Assembly (NCBI RefSeq): GCF_003600155.1
Contig: NZ_QWLD01000022.1
Coordinates: forward strand, 1 to 64,000
Reading direction: 5' to 3'
DNA: 64,000 nucleotides
From: Nesterenkonia muleiensis
Lineage (GTDB): Bacteria; Actinomycetota; Actinomycetes; Actinomycetales; Micrococcaceae
Below, one piece after another: positions 1-7,948 of the stretch. Position numbers and translations under genes: made by a program. How positions within the stretch are numbered: position 1 is the stretch's first letter; each line of letters opens with the position of its first letter. Below the pieces are notes generated by a model, which saw nothing but the letters and a program-made list of their open reading frames with translations, did not search any database and had not been told where the DNA came from.

Positions 1-62
1 GTGTGATGGCCGCGGTGATGCGGCCGAGAGCGTGGCGGGGTTTCCCTGCCCGCGGGACCAGC
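1..62. other. Non-coding edge downstream of ectC
   Basis: Short stretch after the ectC stop. A GCGGG/CCCGC pair at 35-39 and 49-53 could form a weak hairpin, but there is no T-run, so a terminator is not claimed. Any further ectoine gene such as ectD would lie outside the window. Confidence 0.4.
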
Positions 63-452
63 TCAGTCCTCGATGATCAGCGGGTAGACGCCATTTTCAT
101 CGTGGACTTCCTTGCCGGTGACCGGAGGGTTGAACACGCAGACCATGCGGGTCTCTTCCTCGATCTCCAAGCGGTGCTTCTCATATCCGTCCAGCAGGTA
201 GAGGAAGCCGTCGGTGACCTCATGCTTCTCGCCGGTCTCGAGATTGGTCAGAGTGCCCTTTCCTGCCACGGTGTAGACCGCCTCCACATGGTTGGCGTAC
301 CAGAACTCACTGACCGTGCCGGCCTTGATGTTGGTCTCATGCAGTGAGAAGCCAACTTTCTCCTTGGCCAGGACCATGCGGCGGGAGCGCCAGTTGCCGT
401 GGTGGATGTCGCGGTCTGTGCCGTTGAGGTCGTCGATGTGCAGGGTGTACAT
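63..452 (-). CDS. ectC: L-ectoine synthase
   Basis: Cytosolic cyclase that closes N-gamma-acetyl-L-2,4-diaminobutyrate to ectoine, the last step in making this osmoprotectant. The 129 residues match the normal family length and form a single cupin-type domain; conserved stretches include NGTDRDIHHGNWRSRRM near the N-terminus, EFWYANHVEAVY and a YEKHRL segment near residue 90. The ATG at 452 is preceded by AAGGAGC with good spacing. It follows ectB in the same direction, but after an unusually long 236-base gap, so it may have its own promoter. Identification is secure from sequence similarity and neighbours. Confidence 0.97.
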   Translation of the reverse strand: MYTLHIDDLNGTDRDIHHGNWRSRRMVLAKEKVGFSLHETNIKAGTVSEFWYANHVEAVYTVAGKGTLTNLETGEKHEVTDGFLYLLDGYEKHRLEIEEETRMVCVFNPPVTGKEVHDENGVYPLIIED

Positions 453-688
453 CCGTGCTCCTTGGTTGTGGGTCGGAAAACCGACGATTGGGAATACCAG
501 GGCTTAATCCTGCCACGAGTTCAGTGACAGCGTGGTTTCTCAGGACACGGCCGTGGCGCTCAGCTGCTGCCAACCCGATTCTCCACTGCCAACCGGAACC
601 CGCGGTGGCAGCAGGCAAAAGTGTTGGCAGGCGCCGCTGAGGGTGCAGTAAAAGGATGGTTCGGAAGGGGTGGTGGGAGGGCGGCCGC
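453..688 (-). other. Long ectB-ectC intergenic region with repeated CTGCCAACC
   Basis: ectABC genes are normally packed tightly, yet 236 bases separate ectB from ectC here. No credible ORF with coding-like composition lies inside. Two direct copies of CTGCCAACC start at 567 and 586 (19 bases apart, about two helical turns), and an inverted copy GTTGGCAG lies at 623-630. This may be a regulator site or internal promoter region; no binding protein can be named. Confidence 0.5.
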
Positions 689-1975
689 TCAGTGCGGAGG
701 ACGAATCCGGGAAGGCTCGCTCATCTGGCCGGTGGCGGCCAGCACGCAGTCCTCCAAGATGTGCATGCCCTTCTGCAGGTCCTCAGAGTCGATGGTCAGC
801 GGCGGCATGAGCTTGACCACTTCGTCCTTCGGGCCAGAGGTCTCCACCAGCATGTTGCGCTTATAGGCCTCAGCGGCGACTTTGCCGGCAGTGTCTGGCT
901 CGGGGAACCAGATGCCGGAGAGGAAACCGCGGCCGCGCACCGTAGCACCCTTGACGTGCTCGGCGATCTTCGCCATCCCGGTGTGCAGCTCCTCGATCTT
1001 TCCGGCAAGCTCCTTCTGGAACGCATCATCGGTCCAGAACAGCTCCAGAGCGCGTGCTGCGGTGACGAATGCCAGGTTGTTGCCGCGGAAGGTGCCGTTG
1101 TGCTCCCCCGGCTCCCAGACGTCCAGTTCGGGCTTGAACAGGGTCAGGGCCATGGCCAGGCCGTAGCCGGATATCGACTTCGACACGCAGACGATGTCCG
1201 GGACGATGCCTGCCTCCTCGAAGCTGAAGAAGGTGCCGGTGCGGCCGCAGCCGGCCTGTACGTCGTCGACGATCAGCAGAATCTTGTGCCGCCGCAGCAG
1301 ATCGGCCAGCGCCTTCAGCCATTCCATGCGAGCAGCGTTGAGCCCGCCTTCACCTTGAACCGTCTCCACGATCACGGCCGCTGGCTTGTCTACTCCGGAG
1401 CCAGAGTCCTCCAGGACCTTCTCCAGCCAGATGAAGTCCGGAATGTCGCCGTCGAAGTAGTCGTCGTAGGGAATCTTGGAGGAGTTGGTCAGCGGGATGC
1501 CGGCACCCTTGCGCTTCATGGAGTTTCCGGTGACCGACAGGGCGCCCAGGGTCATGCCGTGGAAGGCATTGGTGAAGGAGAGAATGTGCTGGCGGCCGGT
1601 GACCTTGCGAGCCAGCTTGAGCGCAGCCTCCACAGTGTTAGTACCTGTCGGTCCGGGGAACATGACCTTGTAGTCCAGGTTCCGTGGTTCCAGAATGATG
1701 CGTTCGAAGGTTTCCAGGAAGCGGCGCTTGGCCGGGGTCTTCATGTCCATCGAGTGGGTGACCCCGGAGTTGGACACATAGTCGACCACCAGGTCGCGCA
1801 GCTGTGGATGATTGTGTCCGTAGTTCAGCGCGCCGGCCCCGGCGAAGAAGTCGAGGTAGCGGGAGCCGTCCTCGGTGAACTGGTAGCTGCCTTCGGCCTT
1901 CTCGAACATAGCCGGCCAGTTCATGCAGTAGCTGCGTACTTGGGATTCGCGGGTCTCAAAAATATCAGTGGCCAT
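689..1975 (-). CDS. ectB: Diaminobutyrate-2-oxoglutarate transaminase
   Basis: PLP-dependent class III aminotransferase that converts L-aspartate semialdehyde to L-2,4-diaminobutyrate with glutamate as amino donor, the first committed step of ectoine synthesis. At 428 residues it has the usual EctB length. The PLP lysine is in [11 protein letters not shown] near residue 265; upstream are [17 protein letters not shown] and the glycine-rich [16 protein letters not shown] segment. It lies 50 bases after ectA in the same direction, consistent with one transcript. The start ATG at 1975 gives [16 protein letters not shown], a typical EctB N-terminus. Confidence 0.97.
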   Translation of the reverse strand: MATDIFETRESQVRSYCMNWPAMFEKAEGSYQFTEDGSRYLDFFAGAGALNYGHNHPQLRDLVVDYVSNSGVTHSMDMKTPAKRRFLETFERIILEPRNLDYKVMFPGPTGTNTVEAALKLARKVTGRQHILSFTNAFHGMTLGALSVTGNSMKRKGAGIPLTNSSKIPYDDYFDGDIPDFIWLEKVLEDSGSGVDKPAAVIVETVQGEGGLNAARMEWLKALADLLRRHKILLIVDDVQAGCGRTGTFFSFEEAGIVPDIVCVSKSISGYGLAMALTLFKPELDVWEPGEHNGTFRGNNLAFVTAARALELFWTDDAFQKELAGKIEELHTGMAKIAEHVKGATVRGRGFLSGIWFPEPDTAGKVAAEAYKRNMLVETSGPKDEVVKLMPPLTIDSEDLQKGMHILEDCVLAATGQMSEPSRIRPPH

Positions 1976-2025
1976 GGTGGCGTCTCTTATCCTCAGTCTC
2001 TTGGGGGTCTACAGGGGGAGTTGAA

Positions 2026-2544
2026 TCATCGGTTGAGCGGTTCGACGGTGTACAGATCCTCATCGGCATGAGTCTCACCGGACTCCGAGGGGAAGAGGTC
2101 CTGAGTGAACAGCGGACGGCTCTGGATCTCGGTGCCGTGCTCACGCGCCAGGGCAGTGAACAGTGCGATAGATGCTTGGTTATCGGCGGTGATGGTGGTT
2201 TCCAGGCGCGCGGCCTGCGTGCGCCCGACCAGCTCGAACAGCATCTTCTTGGCCAGGCCTCGGCCTCTGAAGGTTGAATCCACCGCCACCTGCCAGATGA
2301 ACAGCGTCTGCGGGTCGGAGGGCTTCAGGTAGCCGGAGATGAATCCGGCAGGTTCGGCCTCCACCTCAGCGATCACGCTGGTGGCGGCGAAGTCCCGAGC
2401 CCACAGCAGATAGGCGTACGGGGTGTTGGTGTCCAGCACCCCGGTGCCGTCGGCAAGTCGCCAGAGGTCGGCACCGTCAGCGACTGTGGGGGCACGCAGG
2501 ATGATCAGCTCGTCGTTTCGGGCAGGGCTATATTCGGCATTCAT
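2026..2544 (-). CDS. ectA: L-2,4-diaminobutyric acid acetyltransferase
   Basis: GNAT-family enzyme that acetylates the gamma-amino group of L-2,4-diaminobutyrate using acetyl-CoA, giving the EctC substrate. An in-frame extension reaches 2751, but family similarity only starts around LIILRAPTVADGADLW, so the ATG at 2544 (MNAEYSPARND, 172 residues) is preferred; this matches the usual EctA length. The acetyl-CoA loop is VDSTFRGRGLAKKM near residues 96-109. First gene of the leftward ectABC transcript; a promoter-like TTGATT/TAGTGT pair sits immediately upstream and supports this start. Confidence 0.95.
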   Translation of the reverse strand: MNAEYSPARNDELIILRAPTVADGADLWRLADGTGVLDTNTPYAYLLWARDFAATSVIAEVEAEPAGFISGYLKPSDPQTLFIWQVAVDSTFRGRGLAKKMLFELVGRTQAARLETTITADNQASIALFTALAREHGTEIQSRPLFTQDLFPSESGETHADEDLYTVEPLNR

Positions 2545-2552
2545 TACTGACC

Positions 2553-2580
2553 ACACTAGTAAGACATCCCTAGGAATCAA
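2553..2580 (-). promoter_or_regulatory. Candidate ectA promoter
   Basis: Read on the minus strand: TTGATT (2575-2580), 16-base spacer, TAGTGT (2553-2558), then 8 bases to the ectA ATG. The spacing places transcription start at or just before the start codon, implying a leaderless or nearly leaderless message. This is pattern matching only. Confidence 0.5.
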
Positions 2581-2898
2581 GCGGAGAAGCCCGGAAAGGC
2601 GCCCTAAACCCACCTTCGGAGGCATGTTTGAGGTATTCGGCTGGATATTACGACGACGCCGAGGGCTTGCCAGAGCGCGGATGCAGGCAGTGGGGAAGTT
2701 TTTGGTGAGGCGATTCAGCCCACCGTAATCCAGCTGTGATTCAGAATTCACCGGAGGGAGGAGTGGCGAAGGACCAACTGCCTAGACCCTGGAGGAGCCC
2801 CAGTGTTCACTGGGAGTTTGCCGGAACAGTGGTGACAGGAAGAAGGCTGCGCGGTAGCATCGTGCCTTGTCAGATCCACTTCGGCGAAAGGAGATCCC

Positions 2899-3120
2899 AT
2901 GGGACTCGGAGACAAGTTTGACGCCGCGAAAGACAAGGTGGCCGGCTCCACCAAGGAAACCGCCGGCAAGGCCACCGGAGATTCCGAGCTGGAGGGTGAG
3001 GGCAAGGCCCAGAACCTTCAGGGCAAGGTGAAGGATGCCGCTGAGTCCGTCAAGGACACGGCCAGCGACGCCAAGGAGCAGGCCAAGGGCTTTGCTGAGA
3101 ACCTGAAGAAGGACAACTAA
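2899..3120 (+). CDS. CsbD-family stress protein
   Basis: Small 73-residue hydrophilic protein, very rich in Lys, Ala, Glu, Asp and Gly, with the CsbD-like pattern KDKVAGSTKETAGKATGD followed by KAQNLQGKVKDAAESVKD. CsbD proteins are general-stress proteins of unclear biochemical function. Good ribosome site GAAAGGAG ends 6 bases before the ATG. Single gene, followed directly by a strong hairpin. The position next to ectoine genes fits an osmotic or envelope stress setting, but co-regulation is not shown. Confidence 0.88.
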   Translation: MGLGDKFDAAKDKVAGSTKETAGKATGDSELEGEGKAQNLQGKVKDAAESVKDTASDAKEQAKGFAENLKKDN

Positions 3121-3141
3121 CAGCTGGCCCGACATTGATGG

Positions 3142-3177
3142 CGCCGGGAGACTCGCCCAGTGGTGAGCCTCCCGGCG
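3142..3177 (+). terminator. Hairpin terminator after csbD-like gene
   Basis: Perfect 9-bp arms CGCCGGGAG (3142-3150) and CTCCCGGCG (3169-3177); the interior CTCGCC/GGTGAG extends the pairing with one G-T wobble. A short T-containing stretch TCGTTGTGTC follows. Placed 22 bases after the stop codon. Confidence 0.75.
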
Positions 3178-3227
3178 TCGTTGTGTCTGCGCGTCCTCAA
3201 GCAACGCTTCTTATCCCCATCAATCAG

Positions 3228-3292
3228 CAAGAATTCTCAGAGGTCACATAATTCTGACTTACTTTCGCTGAATTCTTGTGATAAGTTATAAC
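3228..3292 (+). promoter_or_regulatory. AT-rich promoter region with inverted repeat upstream of small ORF
   Basis: This stretch is far more AT-rich than its surroundings. Inverted arms CAAGAATTC (3228-3236) and GAATTCTTG (3270-3278) bracket a TGACTT motif (3255-3260). TGATAA (3279-3284) lies 18 bases after TGACTT, and TATAAC (3287-3292) is a second possible -10 element. Likely the control region of the 36-residue ORF starting at 3332. Confidence 0.4.
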
Positions 3293-3331
3293 CTGTCACT
3301 GTTCAACCGAGCCTGTGAAAGGAGGGGCACC

Positions 3332-3442
3332 ATGAAAATCTCAGAGATGAAGAACCCGGACTTTATGCCAGGGCTGTCATGGGGTGCCGCAACAGCGCGC
3401 TATATGCCCCTCGGCGTCGGTTTCGTGTCAAGCACCCGGTAA
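3332..3442 (+). CDS. Hypothetical 36-residue peptide
   Basis: Short ORF beginning MKISEMKNPDFMPGLSWG and ending GVGFVSSTR. Support comes from a textbook AAAGGAGG at 3318-3325, 6 bases before the ATG, and an AT-rich promoter-like region with an inverted repeat upstream. The N-terminal third is charged (Lys, Glu, Asp) and the rest is uncharged except for two Arg and rich in Gly, Ala, Ser, Met and aromatics: a leader-plus-core look. No modifying enzyme, exporter or partner lies nearby, so a modified-peptide precursor, a signalling peptide and a regulatory leader peptide are all open. Function unknown. Confidence 0.45.
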   Translation: MKISEMKNPDFMPGLSWGAATARYMPLGVGFVSSTR

Positions 3443-3641
3443 GGCAGAGTCCTCCCGGGACAGCTTATCTCCCCTTTTCGCTGCGCGACCCCTCGTCAGC
3501 ATTGTCCTTCAAGGCTGCAGACTGACGTCCATCAATTCTTTGATGTCATAAACCAGCAACGTCGCGCGCATGTATTGATGCCCCGTTTTTGGGCAATTTG
3601 ACCCTAGTCATCTATGCCTTTTTATAGCTTGAGGAAAACTC
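3443..3641. other. Intergenic region before 73-residue gene
   Basis: No gene seen. TTGACC (3598-3603) is followed after 18 bases by TTATAG (3622-3627), a plausible promoter for the gene at 3642; GAGGA at 3631-3635 may serve as its ribosome site. An AT-rich segment with TGATGTCATAA lies near 3541. Confidence 0.35.
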
Positions 3642-3863
3642 GTGTCTACATCAACATCCACACCTGACTACGGTGCCATGCAGCGCGCCGCGCTGGCGGT
3701 CTCGGCCGTCCTGGCCGCTTGGGCTGAGGCCTCCGCTCGCAGGAAGCGCCTTTCCGCTGCGGCGGGAGAGGGTGCCCGCCACCGCCGCATTCGGCGGCAG
3801 CAGGCCGAGCTCCGACGTGAGGCTGCCATCACTGAGCGGCTCCTAATGCCGCGGCAGTTCTGA
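3642..3863 (+). CDS. Hypothetical small basic protein
   Basis: 73 residues from a GTG start. The first half is Ala-rich and mildly hydrophobic (AMQRAALAVSAVLAAWAEAS); the second half is strongly basic with ARHRRIRRQQAELRREAA, likely one amphipathic helix. No signal peptide or known motif. GAGGA sits 6 bases before the GTG and a TTGACC/TTATAG pair lies upstream. It ends 22 bases before the convergent pheA stop. I do not recognise a family; DNA- or RNA-binding would be a guess from charge alone. Confidence 0.5.
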   Translation: MSTSTSTPDYGAMQRAALAVSAVLAAWAEASARRKRLSAAAGEGARHRRIRRQQAELRREAAITERLLMPRQF

Positions 3864-3885
3864 GCTGCTTCTCGGCCGCCTGCCC

Positions 3886-4809
3886 TTAGCGTATGTTTCC
3901 CCGCAGTGCGGTGATCCACGCGTGGGCGGCCGAGAACGCGGCCTCGGAGACCTCTGGGCCCACCTGCTGCGGCTTCTCATCGGCCCGGGGGTATGAGCCC
4001 AGGAAGCGGATCTTCGGCGAGATCCGGTGAACCCCGGCCAGTGCATCGGCAATCCGTTCCTCGCCGATATGCCCCTCCAGGTCCACCGAGAAGTAGTAGT
4101 CACCCATGCCGAAGCCGGTGGGGCGAGACTCGATTCGGCACATGTTCACCCCGTTGGTGGCGAAGTGCTCCAGGATCTCCATCAGCCCACCGGGATGATC
4201 CTCCGGCAGGGGAATCATCACGGTGGTCTTATCCGCCCCGGTCATCTCCGGCACCGGCCCCGGCTTGGCGGCCCGGACAAACCTGGTCACTGCACCGGTG
4301 ACGTCCTCAATCTCGGAGGCCAGCACATGCAGCCCCAACTGCTGGGCCACCAGTGGTGCACAGATCGCCGCATCTGCCACCGAAGGGTCCTGCTGCAGGC
4401 CGTGGGCGGCAGCCGCAGTCGAGGAGGCCGGCACGAACTCGGCGTGCGGCACCGTCGCCTCAGCCCATCTGCGCACCTGGGCCCAGCCGTGAGAATGTGT
4501 GGCGATCGAGCGCACGGTCTCCAGCGGCCTCGGCTCAGCAGAGACCAGAACAAAGGTGATCGGCACCAGGGCTTCGGCGGTGATGTGCAGATGATGGGCC
4601 ACCGAGACGGCGTCGAGGGTGGCGGTGACCCCGCCCTCCACCGAGTTCTCGATGGGCACCACCGCGGCATCGGCGTCGTCGTCCTCCACCATGGTCAGCG
4701 CCGAAAGGACAGAGCCTGTGGGCAGGCGCTGGGCCGTTTCCGCCCCGGGCATCTGCAGCAGGGCGGCTTCGGTGAAGGTCCCCGGGGGACCCAGATAGGA
4801 GTACCTCAC
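3886..4809 (-). CDS. pheA: Prephenate dehydratase
   Basis: Converts prephenate to phenylpyruvate in phenylalanine synthesis; cytosolic. 307 residues, the length of monofunctional actinobacterial PheA without a chorismate mutase part. The catalytic domain opens with YLGPPGTFTEAAL and contains IENSVEGGV near residues 54-61 and the catalytic TRF at 175-177. A C-terminal ACT domain (about 196-275), including ESRPTGFGMGDYYF, binds phenylalanine for feedback inhibition. Starts at a GTG overlapping the stop of the upstream rhodanese gene (GTGA), so the two are translationally coupled. Confidence 0.95.
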   Translation of the reverse strand: MRYSYLGPPGTFTEAALLQMPGAETAQRLPTGSVLSALTMVEDDDADAAVVPIENSVEGGVTATLDAVSVAHHLHITAEALVPITFVLVSAEPRPLETVRSIATHSHGWAQVRRWAEATVPHAEFVPASSTAAAAHGLQQDPSVADAAICAPLVAQQLGLHVLASEIEDVTGAVTRFVRAAKPGPVPEMTGADKTTVMIPLPEDHPGGLMEILEHFATNGVNMCRIESRPTGFGMGDYYFSVDLEGHIGEERIADALAGVHRISPKIRFLGSYPRADEKPQQVGPEVSEAAFSAAHAWITALRGNIR

Positions 4810-5135
4810 AGGATTCGTGGCTCCTCACCGCTGCTGGACTCCAACGGCTTGCCAGCGGTGATCCAGGAGTCGTATCCGCCTGCCACGAAGAACGCCGAGT
4901 AGCCCTGTGCGGTCAGCCAGCCGGCGATCTGCACGCTGCGACCGCCGGTGCGGCAGATCACGTAGTAATCTTCGTCAGGATCCAGCTCCGTCTCGAAGCG
5001 GGTAGGGATCTCCTCCACCGGAATATGGACCGCAGCAGGGGCGTGGCCGGGTTCGAACTCATAGGCTTCGCGCACATCAAGCAGGGCGGCGCCGGCGGGC
5101 ACCTCCGCCGCAGGAACTGTCTCTACATCGGCCAT
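4806..5135 (-). CDS. Single-domain rhodanese-like sulfurtransferase
   Basis: 109 residues forming one rhodanese domain. The active loop is CRTGGRS with the persulfide-forming cysteine at residue 61; LLDVREAYEFEPGHAPAAVH is the usual N-terminal CH2A-like motif. Such proteins move sulfane sulfur to cyanide, thiols or partner enzymes; the physiological acceptor is unknown. First gene of a two-gene unit with pheA. The ATG lies 6 bases after a TAATGT hexamer, so the message is probably leaderless. Confidence 0.88.
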   Translation of the reverse strand: MADVETVPAAEVPAGAALLDVREAYEFEPGHAPAAVHIPVEEIPTRFETELDPDEDYYVICRTGGRSVQIAGWLTAQGYSAFFVAGGYDSWITAGKPLESSSGEEPRIL

Positions 5136-5141
5136 GGCTCC

Positions 5142-5147
5142 ACATTA
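5142..5147 (-). promoter_or_regulatory. -10 element, leaderless rhodanese-pheA transcript
   Basis: TAATGT on the minus strand ends 6 bases before the ATG at 5135, leaving no room for a ribosome binding site. Confidence 0.5.
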
Positions 5148-5192
5148 TCCTCAAGAAACCGCTCCGCGCCTGCGTGAGCAGGGTTGATTCCA

Positions 5193-5198
5193 TAGAGT
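5193..5198 (+). promoter_or_regulatory. -10 element, leaderless amidase transcript
   Basis: TAGAGT ends 6 bases before the ATG at 5205. It supports this start over the internal ATG at 5280, which has no upstream signal. Confidence 0.45.
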
Positions 5199-5204
5199 GG
5201 TCCT

Positions 5205-6698
5205 ATGGACCAGGTTGCAGGTGTGCCCAGAATCCCCCAGACGGCAGGCCCCAGCTCAGGGCGCACCACCGACCTGTCGATGGCCGATTTCCGAGCAGCC
5301 ACCGCTGCCCAGTGGAGGTATTCGGTCCTCACCGGGGAGGTCTCCTGTGTGGAGCTGACCACCACAGCGCTCACCGCAGCGGCCACCATGAGCGGGTTGG
5401 GCGCATTCCTCCACCTGGACCCCGAGTTCGCCCTGGCCCGGGCAGAGCTTCAGGACGCTACGCTGAGGATGCTCAGAGAACGAACGACGCCGCAGCTGCT
5501 GGCAGAGACCTCACCATTGGTGGGTCTGCCCACCGCCTTCAAAGACCTGGTGCCGGTGGCCGGTCTGCCGCTGACGTGGGGCACGGCGGCCCTGCCGGCC
5601 ACAGTGCCCGCTGCCGATGCGCCGCTGGCCCGCACCGTACACCGGGCCGGAGGCATCAGCATCGGCAAGACCCAAGTGCCGGAGTTCGGGCTTCCCTGCT
5701 ACAGCGAGAACCAGCTCGCAGAGCCCGCCCGCAACCCCTTGGCCCTGACCCGCACCGCAGGCGGATCCAGCGGAGGCGGCGCAGCCGCAGTGGCGGCCGG
5801 GATGCTCCCCTTCGCGCCCGGAAACGACGGCGGGGGCTCGGTGCGTATCCCTGCCGCAGCCTGCGGTCTGGTGGGGCTGAAGCCGGGCAGGGGCAGGGTT
5901 CCCGACGACGCGGCCTCCGCCTCGGTGCGCAACCTTGTCGTCTCAGGCCCGATGGCCACCAGCGCTGAGGATGCGGCCCTGCTCTTCGACGTCATGGCCA
6001 AACAGGGCCGTTTCGCCCAGTCCGCGGTGCACAGCGCACTGGACCGGGGACTGGCCCCGCTGCAGGTGGGGGTGACCACGGATTCGCCGTTCTCCCCCGA
6101 CCTGGAGATCGTGCTGGCCGAGGAGGCGATGCTGGCACTGGAGGAGGGGATCTCCGCGCTGACCGGGCTCGGCCACCGTGTACAGGGCGCGGAGAACGCA
6201 CATTTCTCCCGCGGCGGCGCAGAACAGTTCTGGACCCGGAACTACCACCAGAACTTCCAGGCACTGTGGACCGCAGGGTTGGCCGAGCGGGGTTTCACCG
6301 ACGCCCAAGTGGAGCAGATGACGCCGCTGACGCAGTACTTTGTGGAGCTGTCCCAGCACCGCCGGCAGCAGCAGACCGATGCGTCCATCGCCGCCCTCCA
6401 AGAATTCTCCAACCACGCTGAGGACCTCTTCGGTCCCTGTGATGTGCTGATGACGCCGATGCTGGCCTGCGCGCCACCGGAGCTGGGCTGGTTCTCAGCC
6501 CTGGAGCCGGCGGAGAACTATGTGGAGCAGTGCCGGTTCACCCCATACAGCTCAGTGGTCAATGTCCTGGGCCTGCCGGCGATCAATGTTCCAGTGCACA
6601 CCAGCTCCGATGGGCTGAGCTGGTCGGTCCAGCTGATCGGCAGGTTCGGCTCCGAGGAGCGGCTGCTGGCGCTGGCGGCGACGATGATGAGCAACTGA
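5205..6698 (+). CDS. Amidase signature family hydrolase
   Basis: 497-residue amidase of the Ser-cisSer-Lys type. The catalytic lysine is in AFKDLVP (Lys113), the linker serine motif is AGGSSGGGAA (185-194), and the nucleophile is Ser212 in GGGSVRIPAA. It hydrolyses an amide bond, but the substrate cannot be read from sequence. It is not a convincing GatA: no gatC or gatB is nearby, and the C-terminal half resembles the broad amidase group used in catabolism or detoxification. Likely cytosolic, with no signal peptide. Monocistronic; converges on the kinase gene with only 9 bases between them. Confidence 0.85.
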   Translation: MDQVAGVPRIPQTAGPSSGRTTDLSMADFRAATAAQWRYSVLTGEVSCVELTTTALTAAATMSGLGAFLHLDPEFALARAELQDATLRMLRERTTPQLLAETSPLVGLPTAFKDLVPVAGLPLTWGTAALPATVPAADAPLARTVHRAGGISIGKTQVPEFGLPCYSENQLAEPARNPLALTRTAGGSSGGGAAAVAAGMLPFAPGNDGGGSVRIPAAACGLVGLKPGRGRVPDDAASASVRNLVVSGPMATSAEDAALLFDVMAKQGRFAQSAVHSALDRGLAPLQVGVTTDSPFSPDLEIVLAEEAMLALEEGISALTGLGHRVQGAENAHFSRGGAEQFWTRNYHQNFQALWTAGLAERGFTDAQVEQMTPLTQYFVELSQHRRQQQTDASIAALQEFSNHAEDLFGPCDVLMTPMLACAPPELGWFSALEPAENYVEQCRFTPYSSVVNVLGLPAINVPVHTSSDGLSWSVQLIGRFGSEERLLALAATMMSN

Positions 6699-6707
6699 CT
6701 GAAGCCG

Positions 6708-7820
6708 CTAGCTCTCCGGGTGCTCCAGCACGCTGGGGGACACACCGTTGACCACCAATGAGCCGGGGTCTACCTGCGCCGAGACGCTGACCACCTCGCC
6801 GACCGCGTCGCCGTCGATCTGGAAAGGCATCGGCCCGGCCATGGTGAGCCTGGCGACGCGGGCCTGACGCACCTTCATCACTGGAATGTCGGCGGAGAAG
6901 CGCAGGACGGTTTTGGACACCACCCGCGCCCAGTCCAGGGCGTGGCGCGGGGTGAAGAGGGCAACGTCCATATGCCCGTCGTCGAACATGGCCTCCGGGA
7001 TCAGCCTGATTCCGGCCTGCAGCGTGCCGCAGTTGGCCAGCAGCACCGAACGGACCCGGAAGGTCTCCGGGTCGGCGTCGTCGAGCTTCACCCCTACGGT
7101 CTTGCGGGCGCCCAGCACATGCCGGAGTCCGGCCTCGCCGTAGGCCAGCCAGCCTGCCCGTGCCTTGAGCACCTCACGGGTGTCAGCCATGACCTCGGCG
7201 TCCAGGCCGCCTCCGGCAATGACCAGGCTGATCTCCTGATCGGTGCGTCCGCCGCTGCGCTGCAGCCGAAGGTCCAGAGTGTCCACGGGGTGAGGTGCGC
7301 CGTGGATCGCCTCTGAGGCGCAGGCGGCCAGGTCTTGGTAGGGCAGGCCGATGTTGCGGGCGAAGAGGTTGCCGGTGCCCAGCGGGACGATGCCCATGGC
7401 CACCTCGGTGCCGACCAGGCGGGCGGCCACTGCGCGCAGAGTGCCGTCACCGCCTGCGGCGATCACCACATCGCACCCGGCCTCCACTGCGCGATCAGTC
7501 ATCGACAGACCAGAATCCTCAGGTGTGGTGGGCTCGATGAGCGGGGCTGGCATGCCGGCACGCTCGCAGGCCTGACGGACCAGCGCGACGGCCTGGTCGG
7601 CGTTCTCCTTGCTCGCGTTGACCACCACGCCGATCAGCCGGTCCACTGGAAGCTTGGGATGCGCGGCAACCGAGGCGGTCACTTCAGCGCGCTGTTCAAG
7701 CTCGGTGACCTGCCGCTTCAGCGCCCTCACCCGTCGGCCCAGACGCAGAATGACCACCAGCAGCCCGACGGCGAGCCCCAGCCCGACGGCGATCACCCAC
7801 CAGTAGCCCTCTTCTGTCAT
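6708..7820 (-). CDS. Diacylglycerol/lipid kinase, DagK/YegS type
   Basis: 370 residues. One N-terminal membrane helix (about 6-25) followed by a basic, coiled stretch, then a lipid kinase catalytic domain from about residue 60 with nucleotide motifs AAGGDGTLRA (GGDGT 123-127) and IVPLGTGNLFARN (about 144-156). It likely phosphorylates diacylglycerol or a related lipid at the inner membrane face, recycling lipid into phosphatidate. The membrane anchor is an addition to the usual soluble form. The ATG lies 7 bases after TAAGCT, a leaderless arrangement. Divergent from serS. Confidence 0.87.
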   Translation of the reverse strand: MTEEGYWWVIAVGLGLAVGLLVVILRLGRRVRALKRQVTELEQRAEVTASVAAHPKLPVDRLIGVVVNASKENADQAVALVRQACERAGMPAPLIEPTTPEDSGLSMTDRAVEAGCDVVIAAGGDGTLRAVAARLVGTEVAMGIVPLGTGNLFARNIGLPYQDLAACASEAIHGAPHPVDTLDLRLQRSGGRTDQEISLVIAGGGLDAEVMADTREVLKARAGWLAYGEAGLRHVLGARKTVGVKLDDADPETFRVRSVLLANCGTLQAGIRLIPEAMFDDGHMDVALFTPRHALDWARVVSKTVLRFSADIPVMKVRQARVARLTMAGPMPFQIDGDAVGEVVSVSAQVDPGSLVVNGVSPSVLEHPES

Positions 7821-7827
7821 GTACAGG

Positions 7828-7833
7828 AGCTTA
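7828..7833 (-). promoter_or_regulatory. -10 element, leaderless lipid kinase transcript
   Basis: TAAGCT on the minus strand ends 7 bases before the ATG at 7820; no Shine-Dalgarno sequence is present. Confidence 0.45.
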
Positions 7834-7935
7834 TCTGTGTTGATGGCGGCGGCGGGTGAACCCCGCTCGCTTCTCGGCCGCGAGCTGCGCGCCGTCCTTC
7901 AAGGGGCTGAGGCGCGCGCGGAGGTGAGAGCGTAC

Positions 7936-7941
7936 TAGGCT
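7936..7941 (+). promoter_or_regulatory. -10 element, leaderless serS transcript
   Basis: TAGGCT ends 7 bases before the GTG at 7949, which decides that start. Confidence 0.5.
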
Positions 7942-7948
7942 AAGCACT

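Noticed and set aside
656-2071. Long open frame on the plus strand opposite ectB
   Set aside because: It is the GC-rich shadow of ectB; composition is His/Gln/Arg-rich without domain features. Similar antisense frames opposite pheA, xylA and the MFS gene at 44 kb were dropped for the same reason.
3332-3442. Lasso or lanthipeptide precursor call for the 36-residue ORF
   Set aside because: No acidic residue at the ring-forming position of the presumed core, no Cys, and no maturation or transport genes nearby.
5205-6698. GatA subunit of the tRNA amidotransferase
   Set aside because: No gatB or gatC nearby, and the C-terminal half looks like general amidases.
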